Assembly: GCF_000143415.4 (NCBI RefSeq)
Contig: NW_003314289.1
Coordinates: 497,260 to 561,259, forward strand
Length of the DNA stretch: 64,000 nt
Source of the DNA: Selaginella moellendorffii
Taxonomy: Eukaryota; Streptophyta; Lycopodiopsida; Selaginellales; Selaginellaceae
Direction of reading: 5' to 3'
In this document: positions 1 through 10,479 of the stretch, in pieces
Position numbering within the stretch: the stretch's first letter is position 1
Layout: every line of letters starts with the position of its first letter
Position numbers and translations under genes: made by a program
The notes under the pieces: generated by a model
What the model was told of the DNA's origin: nothing
The model's input: the letters and a program-made list of their open reading frames with translations, nothing else
Databases searched by the model: none

Positions 1-204
1 AGTGTAGCCTGAACTACAGTTGGATTATTGATAGAATAGGATGTAAACTGAGCATTTATAAATCTCTACTTCTACACTGTTTTTACACACCAAAACTGCC
101 ATTTGTCAAAAACATCTACAACAATGCCTCATGGCGTTTATAACAATAAGAATTATTATAATCCAATCTTCACACACTTGTTATATTTTGACGTTTCGAT
201 GGAA

Positions 205-1648
205 TTAAGTTCCGCGTTTTGGAATCGTAATCTTTCCACCCGACGTGTTAATGAGAGCCCGAAACTGGTCCATCGCCGCCGTCTCCCTTTCCTCCACAAC
301 CGAGAGCTTCTTCTGGAGCGCTTCGACTTTCACATTAGCTCTCTTTTCTCTTCGAGCACGCTCTCTCGCAAGCCTTGACAAATCCAAAAAACAAATCAAT
401 CAGAACAAAGATTGAGAACAGAAAAACAAAGAGAGAAAAAAATACTTACATCATCTTGAAATCGTCTCCACCTCCCATCAAGTCCGTCTCTCGCATTGGC
501 TCCGGACTCAAATCGCGGTTCCTGTTCTTCTCTCTTTGGATGGCTTTCTTCTCCAAGAGCCTGTCCTTGCCGGTTGCCTTGGGCAAAAGCTCGTCCATTA
601 CAAGCTCGTGTTCCTTAACGAACTTCTTCTGCTCTGCCTTTTCCTTCTTCCTCTTTTGCAGCCTCTCATCCTCCTCGTCCACTGTAAGTCATGCTTTAGC
701 AGGAAAACGTGAAAAGAAAACTCGTTCTTGCCTTGATTGTCGTCTCCTATATTCCACTTGTGATTCGTTCTTTTCGCCGCTTTGATACCTTGGTAGTACT
801 TGTCAGCGAGTTTGCCAGAGTTCCAAGCGTCTGCAAAACTTGAGAAGAGCTTCCGGGTCTCCTCCGCCGATAAGCTCGAGAAGTAAAGGCCGCGGTTCTC
901 TTTCAGCCATGTCGCAAACTCGGGGTTTTTTGCGTAGTAATCGTCCATTGTGATCGTCTCGACCTGCATTGAACAACAAAGAGATATGAGAGCAAACGAT
1001 CGGCAGAAAAATCCTCTGGACTCACTTTCTTAGCTCGTTGATCATCAGACTTTGCTGAGGCCTTGTGATCTGGAAGAAAGAAAACCAATGGTCACTAGGA
1101 GAGAAAAAGAAAGGCGAGGAGAAAGAGAAAAACTTACCTTTGAGAATCCTCTTGGCTTCTTTCAGTAGCTTCTTCTTCTTTCTTCTCTCGGATTCGCTCT
1201 CACTGCTGCTCTCATCGTCACTGCTGCTATAGTCATGGCGTTTGCTCCTTTTCCTTCGTCTTTCGCCCCTCTCCTCCTCGCTTCTCCTTATCTTCCTCCT
1301 CTTCTTCTTCTTCTCCTCCTCACTATCATCGTCTCTTACTCTCTTCCCATCCTTCTCATCGTCGCTGGTACTGCTGTGATGTCTCCTCCTTGATCTCTTC
1401 TTTCGATCTTTCCTCCTGTTTTTCCTCCCACCATCGCTCTCGCTATCGTTGTCGCTGCTACTGCCGCTGCTAGAATGCCTTGCTGATTTTCTCCGGTGCT
1501 TACGCTTCTCGTCCTTGTGCCTCCTCTTCCGCCTGGATTCCTCGTCCTCGCTGCTGTAATCTGCCAAGAAACCCTCGAATCCAATGCCGGCACTGACCAG
1601 AGACCATACCTGACGAGCTCGGCGAAGAATCGGATTCCTTGCGCGCAT
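205..1648 (-). CDS. SR/Lys-rich nuclear protein, five exons
   Basis: Exons 1648-1138, 1069-1026, 963-789 (or to 732), 681-450 and 373-205 join in phase and encode about 376 (or 395) aa. The N-terminal exon is a long Ser/Arg/Lys/Glu low-complexity tract (runs of SSSGSSSDNDSESD and RRKKRSRRRHH type), as in nuclear speckle or splicing-associated proteins. Exon 3 holds a compact conserved-looking block (DDYYAKNPEFATWLKENRG, then LFSSFADAWNSGKL and KYYQGI). The C-terminus is a charged coiled coil ending in GGKITIPKRGT. I do not recognise a named family. The role in nuclear RNA processing is inferred from composition only. Exon 3 may run 57 nt further to a GC donor, adding the motif RTNHKWNI. The start at 1648 is the first Met before the conserved region; upstream is telo-box 5' UTR. 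Head-to-head with the PPR relic. Confidence 0.7.
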
Positions 1649-1655
1649 CCATCCA

Positions 1656-1721
1656 AGATTAGGGTTCTTTGCAAATCTAGGGTTTTTCAAAATGTAGCCT
1701 GAAAAGGGTAAAAGCTCGGGA
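1656..1721. promoter_or_regulatory. telo-box pair between two divergent genes
   Basis: Two copies of the plant telo-box-like motif (AGGGTT, complement AACCCT) lie about 18 bp apart, between the SR-type gene start and the divergent PPR relic. The motif is typical of 5' leaders of housekeeping plant genes. The same pair recurs at about 7734-7762 in the duplicated copy. No TATA box is obvious. Its role as a shared promoter is inferred from position. Confidence 0.4.
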
Positions 1722-3385
1722 TCGGCAGTGGCGCTTCGAAATCCATCAAGATCTACGAGAATCTCCGCCGGGATGGCCTCCAGCCAAGTTTCCATCGTTC
1801 TTGCGGCTCTCAAGGTATGCATCGTGTACGCTCGATGCGGCAGCATGGCCGACGCGCGCCTCGTCTTCCAATCGATGTAGCAGCGAGCTCTGGTCGATCT
1901 GGTCTCGTGGAATGCCATGATCCAGGGCTACTCCGAGAATGGGGACTTCTTGCGGTGGTTTCTCAGGATGAAAGAAGAGGGATTCCAGCCCGATGGTCGT
2001 GGCTGCGCTCAAAGCTTGTGCTTCGATCGTTGGCACTGGAGAAAAGGAGGAACTCATGGAGAGGAAAGAAGATCGCACAAGAGCGCTCTTGGAGAGTGAA
2101 GATCAAGTCTCTGGAGAAAGGGATGGCTGTTCACGCAGATCAAGGTGGTTTTCTCGGACGGGACACTGATAGCGAACAGCTTAGTGGACTTTTACTCCAG
2201 ATGCAAGGAGGTGGAGCTTGCTCGCCAGGTCTTTGATGGGATCCAGCACCGGACTCCTGTGTCCTGGAACTCCATGATGATGGGATGCGTCGAGAATGAC
2301 GAGCCAGAGGTGGCTCTGGAGCTCTACGCTTCCATGCATAATGAAGAAGAAAGACGACCAAACAAAGTTAGTGTGCTCGCGGCACTCAAGGCGTGTGGGA
2401 ACTTAGCTGCTCGAAAACAGGATGAAGAACACAGGGGAAAACAATCTAGAGAGAGTCGCAGCGATTCACTCACAGGCTGTAAGATCCGAGATCGAGATCG
2501 ACACTCACCTGGGAAGCAGCTTGGTGGATGCCTACGCGAGGTATGGAAGCCTGATCGATGCTCGCTCTATCTCACGACACCATCGCGTGGAACTCTCTCA
2601 TCCTTGCTTACGTCGATTCCGGCGACACCGAGCTTGGGCTAAAGTCATATCTGGAGATGAAGGAGCAAAGAAGCTGCTGCTCGCCAGATCGAATAACGTA
2701 TCTCGCGGCTCTCAAAGCTTGCGGTTACTTAGCAGCGCTGGAAACCGGGAGGATGATCCACGAAGAACTCCACGCCGAGAAGCTGGACTGCGAGACGAAG
2801 GTGGTGAACCCGTTGGTGGACTTCTACGGCAAGTGTGGGAGTTTAGTCGAGGCCCAGCAGGTTTTCGACGAGTTTCCGGCGGGATCCAGGAACTTGGTAA
2901 CTTGGAACTCGCTGATGGCGGCTTATGGCAACGCTGGAGAGGTGTGGAGGGTTCTCAAGCTCCTGGAGACGATGATCCAGCACAGGGAAGAGCCCGACTC
3001 GGTAACTTTTATGGTGGTTCTCAGCGCTTGCAACCATGCGGGACTGGTGGAGCAAGGCCAGAACCTCTTCGAGGCTATGAGCTCCGAGTTTGGGATCTGG
3101 CCTTCGATCGAGCACTGCTGCTGCGTGGTCGATCTCCTCTGTCGAGCCAACAGGATGGAAGAGGCAGTGATGCTGGTGACGGAGAGAAGCTCGAGTTTTT
3201 GCTCCTCATCATCGGCCAAGCTCTGGATGGCGATCCTCTGCGCTTGCTACAAGGCGAGCAGCAATGTGGAATTTGCGAGGATTGCTTTCAAGGCTGTGGA
3301 ACTGGATGAGAAAGTGGCGGTGGCTTATGTTATCATGGCAAGCATGGAAGAAATGGAAGAACTCTACGTCACGCCTATGTTTTGA
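1722..3385 (+). pseudogene. Broken PPR gene, paralog of the one at 7.8 kb
   Basis: Near-identical over most of its length to the intact PPR gene at 7775-10255 but about 0.8 kb shorter. The start codon is lost (the ATGAAAATCC context of the intact copy is changed). A large internal deletion lies near 2040-2100, several smaller deletions lie at 1815 and 1955, and small indels shift the frame repeatedly. The longest surviving frame (2558-3385, 275 aa) still shows PLS-type repeats such as VTWNSLMAAYGNAGE and the post-PPR C-terminal block. The end differs from the intact copy (LYVTPMF against LKTSRL). It probably makes no full-length RNA-binding protein. Confidence 0.85.
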
Positions 3386-3579
3386 TTATTGTTGCGAATA
3401 TGCGCTTAGGGTTTTTGAAGTCAACATAAAATGTAGGCTCCATTGTCTTTCTTCAGCCTGTATCTAGGCAGTTTCTACGTTCCTTGCATGTTCATCCTTT
3501 CTAGCACGTCTGATTTAAATACGAATATCTAAACTGATTATTTCTGAGACAGGTTGCATCTCCAACAAAAAGTCGTATG

Positions 3580-3745
3580 GAAATGTCAATGGCAAACCTT
3601 CTGGCTTAAGTTGTTTAGGATATTAATATTATTATTTATGATTAATTAATATTTTGTAGAATTAATTTTATGAAGCTATCTGACTTACTAGTAATGTATA
3701 ACCTGTTTTACCATTGAAGTTAGTATACTACGTGCGAGTATAAGA
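3580..3745 (+). repeat. Dispersed repeat family R, copy 1
   Basis: The segment from AATGGCAAACCTTCTGGC to the motif TGTATAACCTGTTTTACCATT recurs at 10480-11090 (interrupted by an insertion) and, inverted and diverged, at 23615-23945. It lies downstream of the PPR relic, so copies 1 and 2 are partly explained by the local segmental duplication. The third copy shows that it is dispersed. No coding capacity or terminal repeats were seen. Confidence 0.55.
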
Positions 3746-3789
3746 AAAATACGTGGTCAAGATACACTGTTGCACTAACTCATTCAGCC

Positions 3790-3800
3790 CACTATAAAAA
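3790..3800 (+). promoter_or_regulatory. TATA-like box
   Basis: CACTATAAAAACTGG lies about 50 bp upstream of the ATG at 3847. The same element (CATTATAAAAATTG) is kept at about 11110 upstream of the duplicate gene. The spacing suits a core promoter with a very short leader. Confidence 0.4.
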
Positions 3801-3846
3801 CTGGTTCTTCTCCGGTGTATCCCAAAGGTGATTTGCAATAGCAACC

Positions 3847-4861
3847 ATGGCGACGATGCTTGAGGCCTTCGGTTCATTGAAGGAGATTGGTGAGATTGTT
3901 GGGAGTTTCGATTTCAGTAAGGTGAAGTGGAACCTGTCTTGTCTGAAGCAGTGCTTAATTTCAATCCTTGTGCAAAGCTGCAGATTGATGTGCGTTCCAC
4001 GAGTGCCGAGGATTACCTCCACACAAACCTGGCACCGTCATTTGGGGACCTGAATGCAGAAACAGTGAAGAAGATGGATGAGGTTCTCAAGGTTTGCATC
4101 GCGGGAACCACCACTCTTCTCGCCAAAGTGCCACCAGAAGAGCGAACTTGGGAGAAGGTCAACTCCATGTTCATGCAAAACCCCCTGGTTGAGCCAATGG
4201 GTGACGGGGTTAGCAGAGCTGACAAGTTTATCAACAAAAGCTCTAATGATTTTAAGTTTGACGGGTCACCGGATTCGGCCATTGTGAGAGCAGTAAGTTC
4301 TGTGACATTATGTATTATAACAGCAGAGCTCTACTAACCTTTGGGGCCTTCTCTCCTCACAGGTTCAGACCTGGTTTGTGAATTTCATTGCAGATCAGGA
4401 CGTCCTGGAATCAACCAAGATCAACATTGAAGTTCTTGGGAGCATCGTTGCTCAGTCAGGGGCAACCATTAACAGCTTTGAAACTATATTTGCCAAGCAT
4501 GAGTACCACGAGAAAACCATGGTTGACATTGGGGTGCTAAGGTACCCTGATATGCTCAACCCTTACTTCAAGGTTTGTGTCATGTTGCCAAGTATTTCAG
4601 TCAGCTCATGCTTTTAGCATAGGTGTACCGCATCAAACTCTTTGCCTGGTCTGATAGCAGCCGTATTCTGTTCCATCAGGAGGATTCCAATGGCATCACT
4701 GGAGGTGAGATGTGTAATGTAACTTAATGCATGGTTTTTATGTCTTGCTTGCAGAGTTTAACTTCCGCAAGTTTAACCCACGTAAGGAAGTCATTGACAA
4801 GATGAACCCAAATGCCAAAAAAAAGGCTGTGGAGGATGCTGATAACATATTTGGTTTCTAG
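3847..4861 (+). CDS. Unrecognised protein, four exons, duplicated at 11.2 kb
   Basis: Exons ending at 4292, then 4363-4572, 4623-4704 and 4755-4861 (TAG) join perfectly in phase. From 3927 on they give about 254 aa with blocks such as FINKSSNDFKFDGSPDSAIV, HEYHEKTMVDIG and FNFRKFNPRKEVIDKMNP. I recognise no family, and no signal peptide or membrane segment is seen. The 5' end is problematic. The only upstream ATG (3847, MATMLEAFGSLKEIGE) is in another frame, and the main frame has a TAA just before GTGGAACCTG at 3927. A 32-nt intron from GTGAGATTG to CAGTAAG would join the two frames as GE-VEPVLSEAV, but that is shorter than usual plant introns. Either the gene is 5'-damaged, the true first exon is missed, or a micro-intron exists. 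Confidence 0.5.
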
Positions 4862-4984
4862 TATCAAGGCTGCATGTCATCTACTTGAAAATAACAGCTA
4901 TTCTTCTTTTTTATACTGTTTTTTTCTATGATTATGTTATGTTACATTGCCATGCTCAAATCATATAATGCTAAACCTTCCATT

Positions 4985-5770
4985 GATCTCTGAGTTGTTG
5001 AAGCGTTTATCCAAAGTTTGGTTCTTCATCAAGATTGACTTATGTAGTGCTTCCAATCTCATTTATATTCATGAGGGTGATTTGGAAAATAACTTTTTGT
5101 ACATGTTATGGCCACTTTGAATACAGAAAAATGCTTTTTGGTTTAACTAACACTTTTATTATTTTGTACCATAATGACTTTCATGATTTTTGTAATCTCT
5201 TCATTGCCACCTCTTTTGACAATAATTTTATCTTCTTTAAGACTCAAAAAATTTGCAACCATAATGTTTATATTGTCCTCTAGTACTTTTAACAATAAAC
5301 CATTTTATAAAGTTAATAAATGTTCTTCTAATCAAAATTTGGTAGAGTTTTTGAGTTATATAATTTCCTCATGTGGCATTATTATAGACTTTGCTAAGGT
5401 TTCCATCATTCTTATGTGGCAACACTCAACTTTTGTTCATAATGTTTAATAATTCTTTGTCTATATGAATTTATTTTAGTGTTTTATTCAGGACTTCTTT
5501 AAAATTACTCTTCTTCAAATGTAATTTATTTTAAAGGATTTATTTATTTATTTTGCCCAAATTTCTTATGATCTCCTGAAGTTTTTTTGCCTTTGGACAA
5601 CATGAAATTATATTTTGTTAAGGTAAATACTTCAAATTTCATTTTGGGTGCTATTTTGCTACAAGAGGGACTAAATAGCAAACTTTATCTGATTATTTTT
5701 CATTCTTGGAAATACACAGATGTAAATATTAATTATGAAATCTTCAATAAAGAACTTTTGCAATTGTAGA
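4985..5770 (+). mobile_element. Decayed Ty3/gypsy pol (RT and RNase H)
   Basis: Conceptual reading with frame changes gives RT-like blocks: KVWFFIKIDLCSAS, then YGHFEYRKMLFGLTN (the palm motif usually read as GHFEYLVMPFGLTNAP). After a gap comes RNase H-like text ILGAILLQEGLN and FHSWKYTDVNINYEIFNKELL. Many substitutions are C-to-T or G-to-A and the segment is strongly AT-rich, as expected for an old methylated retrotransposon. No LTRs were found. It is certainly inactive. Confidence 0.7.
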
Positions 5771-7001
5771 CCTTTTTAAAATGTTATTTCTTTGAAAATT
5801 CTCTAACATATAACCACTGCTTACATTGATCACAAAACCCCTAATATTTATATCAATTTGAGGATGTGTGTCAAAAATAATTGGCAAACAGGAATTTAAT
5901 TGCTGCCATCCTTAACTCAAAGTATTAAAGTTCTGGTATTCTCTTAATAATTATACTTAGGAACCAATTTAGAGATTGGGTTTTGTTTTATAGAATTCTA
6001 TTTTTATCATTTTTATGATTGTGGAGTACTATATATGTCTTCTCCTCAATTTTCTCCTTCTGTTTTATAAAATTTTATTTTAATCATTTTTATGATTATG
6101 GAGTAATATATATGTCTTCTCCTCAATTTTCTCCTTCTGTCACCCAACAGAAATCCACTTTCAATTCTTGAGATCATACTATAATAAAGCACTACTTTTT
6201 CTTCACCCAATCTCAAAGACTATTTAATAGATAAGAAAATGAAGTAAATATGAATGATAAATTTAAATTACTTCCAAAAATGAAGTCATTAGATCATCTC
6301 TTCTAAAAAAGAGCATTTAAGAGTGAGACATTATAACACTCTTCCATGCCTTGATTTTGAAAGGCATCCCTTTTTCTTCTTTTGAAAAGTTTTATTTTTG
6401 GTCTACCTTTCATCTTGAAAGTTTAAAAAATATTTTGAGTTTCAAAAGTAAGTTTTTTATTTGATAACTTTTAAGTACAATTTTGTTCTTCATGCCAGTA
6501 ATCAATTATAAGCTAATAATCTATATCCATAGTGTCAGGAGCTAAAAATGACTCCCCAATTTGCAAGAAACCCTAGATGATGTGGCAAAAGAAGCCATGT
6601 GTACAAAATTGGCCACATCGCTAGCATATGGTATACAAATTATCTTTTAAAAAAAATTTCATTAGTTATGAAATCGATTTCCATAGTCATTATACATATT
6701 TTAGACAGCAATTTAAATTAAAGCTGAATTTATTAGTAGACTAAGGGATTATACCTAGGTATTATCTAGGCAATGGAGAGCACATTGAATATGGAGATCG
6801 TGAATTGGCTTGTTTATTAAGTCTGAAAGGTAATAAGAATAGGAACATCGATTTTCATCTAGAAGCATTTAAGGTGTAGCATGTGGCCCTTGACTATGTA
6901 ATGTAAGCAGCTTCTTGTTTAAAGTGGTGCTCTCTAGTTCACGAATCCTTATTTCAAGCTGATTAGTTTGTCTCTCTGGATAACTTCACAGCAACATCAA
7001 G
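5771..7001. other. AT-rich intergenic, no gene seen
   Basis: AT-rich DNA without a supported gene. It holds a 77-bp tandem duplication at 5986-6139 and probably further unrecognisable retroelement decay. The last 100 bases (from about 6900) are the leader or promoter of the small peptide gene at 7002. Confidence 0.6.
5986..6139 (+). repeat. 77-bp direct tandem duplication
   Basis: Two adjacent copies of a 77-bp unit, each ending in TTCTCCTTCTG and containing TATATATGTCTTCTCCTC. They differ by a few substitutions. Confidence 0.85.
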
Positions 7002-7256
7002 ATGAAGGCTGTACTAGTTTGTTTCCTTGTGATAATTCTTGGCTACTACGCAACTCCTATTTTTCAAGGCTACTACTTCAACACTCCTAATGAATCTTGT
7101 GATCAGGAGGACAGAGTCTGCACTGGTAAGATGTATGGGAAGCTTAGTGGCCACAACTGTAAAAACAAAGGTGGGAAACATTATGGATATCAAGGCGATT
7201 GTCTGAAAATCAACCAAGCAATGGGACTTGAGGGTGGATGTTGCTACTTGAGCTGA
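7002..7256 (+). CDS. Small secreted Cys-rich peptide, 84 aa
   Basis: A single-exon frame of 84 codons. Residues 1-22 (MKAVLVCFLVIILGYYATPI) form a typical secretory signal peptide. The mature part has six Cys at 33, 40, 53, 67, 80 and 81, spaced C-x6-C-x12-C-x13-C-x12-CC, with Gly/Lys/Tyr-rich loops. Six Cys suggests three disulfides, as in many plant antimicrobial or signalling peptides, but the spacing matches no family I can name. A decayed second copy lies at 24085-24275 next to the F-box gene, so this is a small local family. The 3' flank also resembles the F-box gene region (about 7371-7420 against 24521-24570), so the peptide and F-box genes were once duplicated as a block. Confidence 0.7.
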   Translation: MKAVLVCFLVIILGYYATPIFQGYYFNTPNESCDQEDRVCTGKMYGKLSGHNCKNKGGKHYGYQGDCLKINQAMGLEGGCCYLS

Positions 7257-7370
7257 ATCACTTAGAGACATTGACATTCACTTACTATCAAGATGCAAGA
7301 AATTTGATAATCAGCTAAATTGCAGAATGCTAGTAGTTTCTCATCACAGAAGATTTCTAATAAAACATTC

Positions 7371-7425
7371 TAACAAGTCCTATGCAAGAGGAGGTCACAC
7401 CGCATGACTTCCCGACGAGTTTAAC
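7371..7425 (-). pseudogene. Short F-box gene 3' fragment
   Basis: The motif TCCTATGCAAGAGGAGGTCA and the following bases match the 3' coding part of the F-box gene near 24521-24570 (there GTCGTATGCAACAGGAGGCC). The fragment keeps its place just downstream of the Cys-rich peptide gene, as at 24.3-24.5 kb. Confidence 0.5.
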
Positions 7426-7499
7426 ATGCTAAAGCAGTATCACAATTTTGGTACAGGTACCTTCGATTAGCCAAGTTTGCAATGCGGGCGAGCTGCGCG

Positions 7500-7745
7500 A
7501 TCTCAGTGTGAGCACTTTCTTAGCTTGTTGATCATCAGACCTTGTGATCTGGAAGAAAGAAAACCAATGGTCACTACCTGGATAGAAAAAAAAAAAAGAG
7601 AGGAAACTTACCTTTGAGAATACCCAGTAGCTTCTGCCTCTTTCTTCTCTCCGGTTCGCTCTCACTCACTGCTGCTACGTTTGCTCCTCTTTCTTCGTCC
7701 TTCCTCGCCTCTTCTCTTTCTCGTCCTAGTTTCTTTAGGGTTCTT
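7500..7745 (-). pseudogene. Relic of SR-type gene exons 1-2
   Basis: The bases copy 1020-1680 with deletions. The exon 2 segment (TTAGCTTGTTGATCATCAGA), the intron acceptor and donor (AACTTACCTTTGAGAAT) and shortened Ser/Arg-rich exon 1 text remain, then the telo-box leader. The coding frame is destroyed. It marks the 5' side of the tandem segmental duplication that also copied the PPR and the downstream gene. Confidence 0.75.
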
Positions 7746-7774
7746 CGCAAATCTAGGGTTTTTCAAAATGTAGC

Positions 7775-10255
7775 ATGAAAATCCATGCCAAGGGGAAATG
7801 CTCGGGATCGTCGGGCAGTGGCGCCTCGAAATCCATCAAGATCTACGAGAATCTCCGCCGGGATGGCCTCCAGCCAAGCATTTCCATCGTTCTTGCGGCT
7901 CTCAAGGTATGCATCGGCGCGAAATATCTCGCGGCAGGGGCAAGAATCCACAGCGATCTGGCCGACCGCTGGAGCAGCAGCATCTACGTCGCCAACAATC
8001 TCATCTCCATGTACGCTCGATGCGGCAGCATGGCCGACGCGCGCCTCGTCTTCCAATCAATGGAGCAGCGAGCTCTGGTCGATCTGGTCTCGTGGAATGC
8101 CATGATCCAGGGCTACTCCGAGAATGGGGACTTTGAATCGGCCTTGCGGTGGTTTCTCAGGATGAAAGACGAGGGATTCGAGCCCGATGGTCGATCTTTC
8201 GTGGCTGCCCTCAAGGCCTGTGCTTCGATCGAGAAGGAGGAAAGGATCAAAAGGAAAGAAGATCGAACAAGAGCTCTCTTGGAGAAGGTCCGGGAGATTC
8301 ACAGGGACGTTTCTTCTTCTTCCAGGGATACTTTCGTCGCAAACGCACTGATAGAGGCTTATGGAAGCTGTGGAAGCTTGGAGGAGGCAGTGGTGGTTTT
8401 CGAGAGCATGGAAGAAGTGGACTTGGTTTCGTGGACTTCGATCATCGTCCAGTGCGTGGAGAATGGTGAATCCAGGAGAGGACTCGAGTTCTTCGACCGG
8501 ATGGTGAAGAGTGGATTCGTTCCAGATGGTCGGACCTTGGTTGCCGCTCTCAAAGCTTGCGAAGGTGTTTTAGAGGAAGAGCGAGGAGATGGAAAGCTAT
8601 CATCCGGCTGCTTGGGAAGAATCAGAGAAATTCACTCTCGAGCATCTTTGACATCCTCGGAGCTGGATCTATTCGTGGCGAACACACTCGTTGGAGCTTA
8701 TGCCAGAGCTGGAAGCTTGGATGACGCTCGTGAAGTTTTTGACAAGATTATTCAGCGAGACCCAGTCTCATGGACTAAAATGCTCCTAGGATACGTCGAC
8801 GCTGGCGAGCCCGAGCTCGCGCTAGAATTATACTCACGCATGAGAAGCGAAGGATCTACTTTACCGAGCGAAGTGACTGTCGTGGCTGCTCTCAAGGCGT
8901 GCTCGAGCTTGGCTCACGACGAGCAAGCGACGATAGTCGATGGAAAACTTGTGAAGATCAAGTCTTTGGAGAAAGGGATGGCTGTTCATGCAGATCAAGG
9001 TGGTTTTCTCGGACGGGACACTGTGATGGCGAACAGCTTGGTGGACTTTTACTCCAGATGCAAGGAGGTGGAGCTTGCTCGTCGGGTCTTTGATGGGATC
9101 CAGCACCGGACTACTGTGTCCTGGAACTCCATGATGATGGGATGCGTCGAGAATGACGAGCCAGAGGTGGCTCTGGAGCTCTATGCTTCCATGCATAACG
9201 AAGAAGAAGGACGACCAAACAAAGTTAGTGTGCTCGCGGCACTCAAGGCGTGTGGGAACTTAGCTGCTCGAAAACAGGATCAAGAACACAGGAAAAAACA
9301 CCTAGAGAAAGTCGCAGCGATTCACTCACAAGCTCTAAGATCCGAGATCGAGATCGACACTCACCTGGGAAGCAGCTTGGTGGATGCCTATGCGAGGTGT
9401 GGAAGCCTGATCGATGCTCGCTCCGTTTTCCAGCAGATGAAAACTCACGACACCATCGCGTGGAACTCTCTCATCCTTGCTTACGTCGATTCCGGCGACG
9501 CCGAGCTTGGGCTAAAGTCATATCTGGAGATGAAGAAGCAAAGCTGCTGCTCGCCAGATCGAGTAACGTATCTCGCGGCTCTCAAAGCTTGCGGTTACTT
9601 AGCAGCGCTGGAAACCGGGAGGATGATCCACAAAGAACTCCACGCCGAGAAGCTGGACTGCGAGACGAAGGTGGTGAACGCGCTGGTGGACTTCTACGGC
9701 AAGTGTGGGAGTTTAGTCGAGGCCCAGCAGGTTTTCGACGAGTTTCCAGCGGGATCCAGGAACTTGGTAACTTGGAACTCGCTGATGGCGGCTTATGGCA
9801 ACGCTGGAGAGGTGTGGAGGGTTCTCAAGCTCCTGGAGACGATGATCCAGCACAGGGAAGAGCCCGACTCGGTAAGTTTTATGGTGGTTCTCAGCGCTTG
9901 CAACCATGCCGGACTGGTGGAGCAAGGCCAGAACCTCTTCGAGGCTATGAGCTCCGAGTTTGGGATCTGGCCTTCGATCGAGCACTGCTGCTGCGTGGTC
10001 GATCTCCTCTGTCGAGCCAACAGGATGGAAGAGGCAGTGATGCTGGTGACGGAGAGAAGCTCGAGTTTTTGCTCGCCGTCGTCGGCCAAGCTCTGGATGG
10101 CGATCCTCTGCGCTTGCTACAAGGCGAGCAGCAATGTGGAATTTGCGAGGATTGCTTTCAAGGCTGTAGTGGAACTGGATGAGAAAGTGGCGGGGGCTTA
10201 TGTTCTCATGGCAAGCATGGAAGAAATGGAAGAACTCAAAACTTCCCGCCTGTGA
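7775..10255 (+). CDS. PLS-class PPR protein, 826 aa
   Basis: One uninterrupted exon of 826 codons from ATG 7775 to TGA 10255. Pentatricopeptide repeats fill the protein from about residue 20 to 780, with many LVDFYGKCGSL-, VVAALKACSS- and DxVSWNSM-type segments in P-L-S order. The end (about residues 700-826: GIWPSIEHCCCVVDLLCRAN, then LWMAILCACYKASSN) is the E-domain-like block. No DYW deaminase domain follows. Such proteins bind organellar RNA one base per repeat, and E-type members recruit a separate editing deaminase (family knowledge). The N-terminus is short and Ser/Gly-rich; organelle targeting is not obvious. A broken paralog lies at 1722-3385 and a third fragment at 12240. The third in-frame alternative would be a later Met, but homology with the relic begins near 7775. 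Confidence 0.85.
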   Translation: MKIHAKGKCSGSSGSGASKSIKIYENLRRDGLQPSISIVLAALKVCIGAKYLAAGARIHSDLADRWSSSIYVANNLISMYARCGSMADARLVFQSMEQRALVDLVSWNAMIQGYSENGDFESALRWFLRMKDEGFEPDGRSFVAALKACASIEKEERIKRKEDRTRALLEKVREIHRDVSSSSRDTFVANALIEAYGSCGSLEEAVVVFESMEEVDLVSWTSIIVQCVENGESRRGLEFFDRMVKSGFVPDGRTLVAALKACEGVLEEERGDGKLSSGCLGRIREIHSRASLTSSELDLFVANTLVGAYARAGSLDDAREVFDKIIQRDPVSWTKMLLGYVDAGEPELALELYSRMRSEGSTLPSEVTVVAALKACSSLAHDEQATIVDGKLVKIKSLEKGMAVHADQGGFLGRDTVMANSLVDFYSRCKEVELARRVFDGIQHRTTVSWNSMMMGCVENDEPEVALELYASMHNEEEGRPNKVSVLAALKACGNLAARKQDQEHRKKHLEKVAAIHSQALRSEIEIDTHLGSSLVDAYARCGSLIDARSVFQQMKTHDTIAWNSLILAYVDSGDAELGLKSYLEMKKQSCCSPDRVTYLAALKACGYLAALETGRMIHKELHAEKLDCETKVVNALVDFYGKCGSLVEAQQVFDEFPAGSRNLVTWNSLMAAYGNAGEVWRVLKLLETMIQHREEPDSVSFMVVLSACNHAGLVEQGQNLFEAMSSEFGIWPSIEHCCCVVDLLCRANRMEEAVMLVTERSSSFCSPSSAKLWMAILCACYKASSNVEFARIAFKAVVELDEKVAGAYVLMASMEEMEELKTSRL

Positions 10256-10479
10256 TTTGATTATTGTTGCGAATATGCGCTTAGGGTTTTTGGGTGGTGG
10301 AGGCAGTTTCTATTGTTCATCCTTCCTAGCTATTTGATGGCGACTGGAACAAAGTGATAAGAACATGATTTAAATATGGATAGCTAAACTGATTAATTCT
10401 GAGACTGGTTGCATCTCCAACAAATTGATGAAGTTGTCTTTATGACCACTTGTGCACCTGTGGAAATGTCAATGGCAAA

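Noticed and set aside
2422-3309. Arg-rich 295-codon frame over the broken PPR gene (and its 310-codon equivalent at 9250)
   Set aside because: Shadow frame of the PPR coding sequence; the same open shadow exists in the intact copy.
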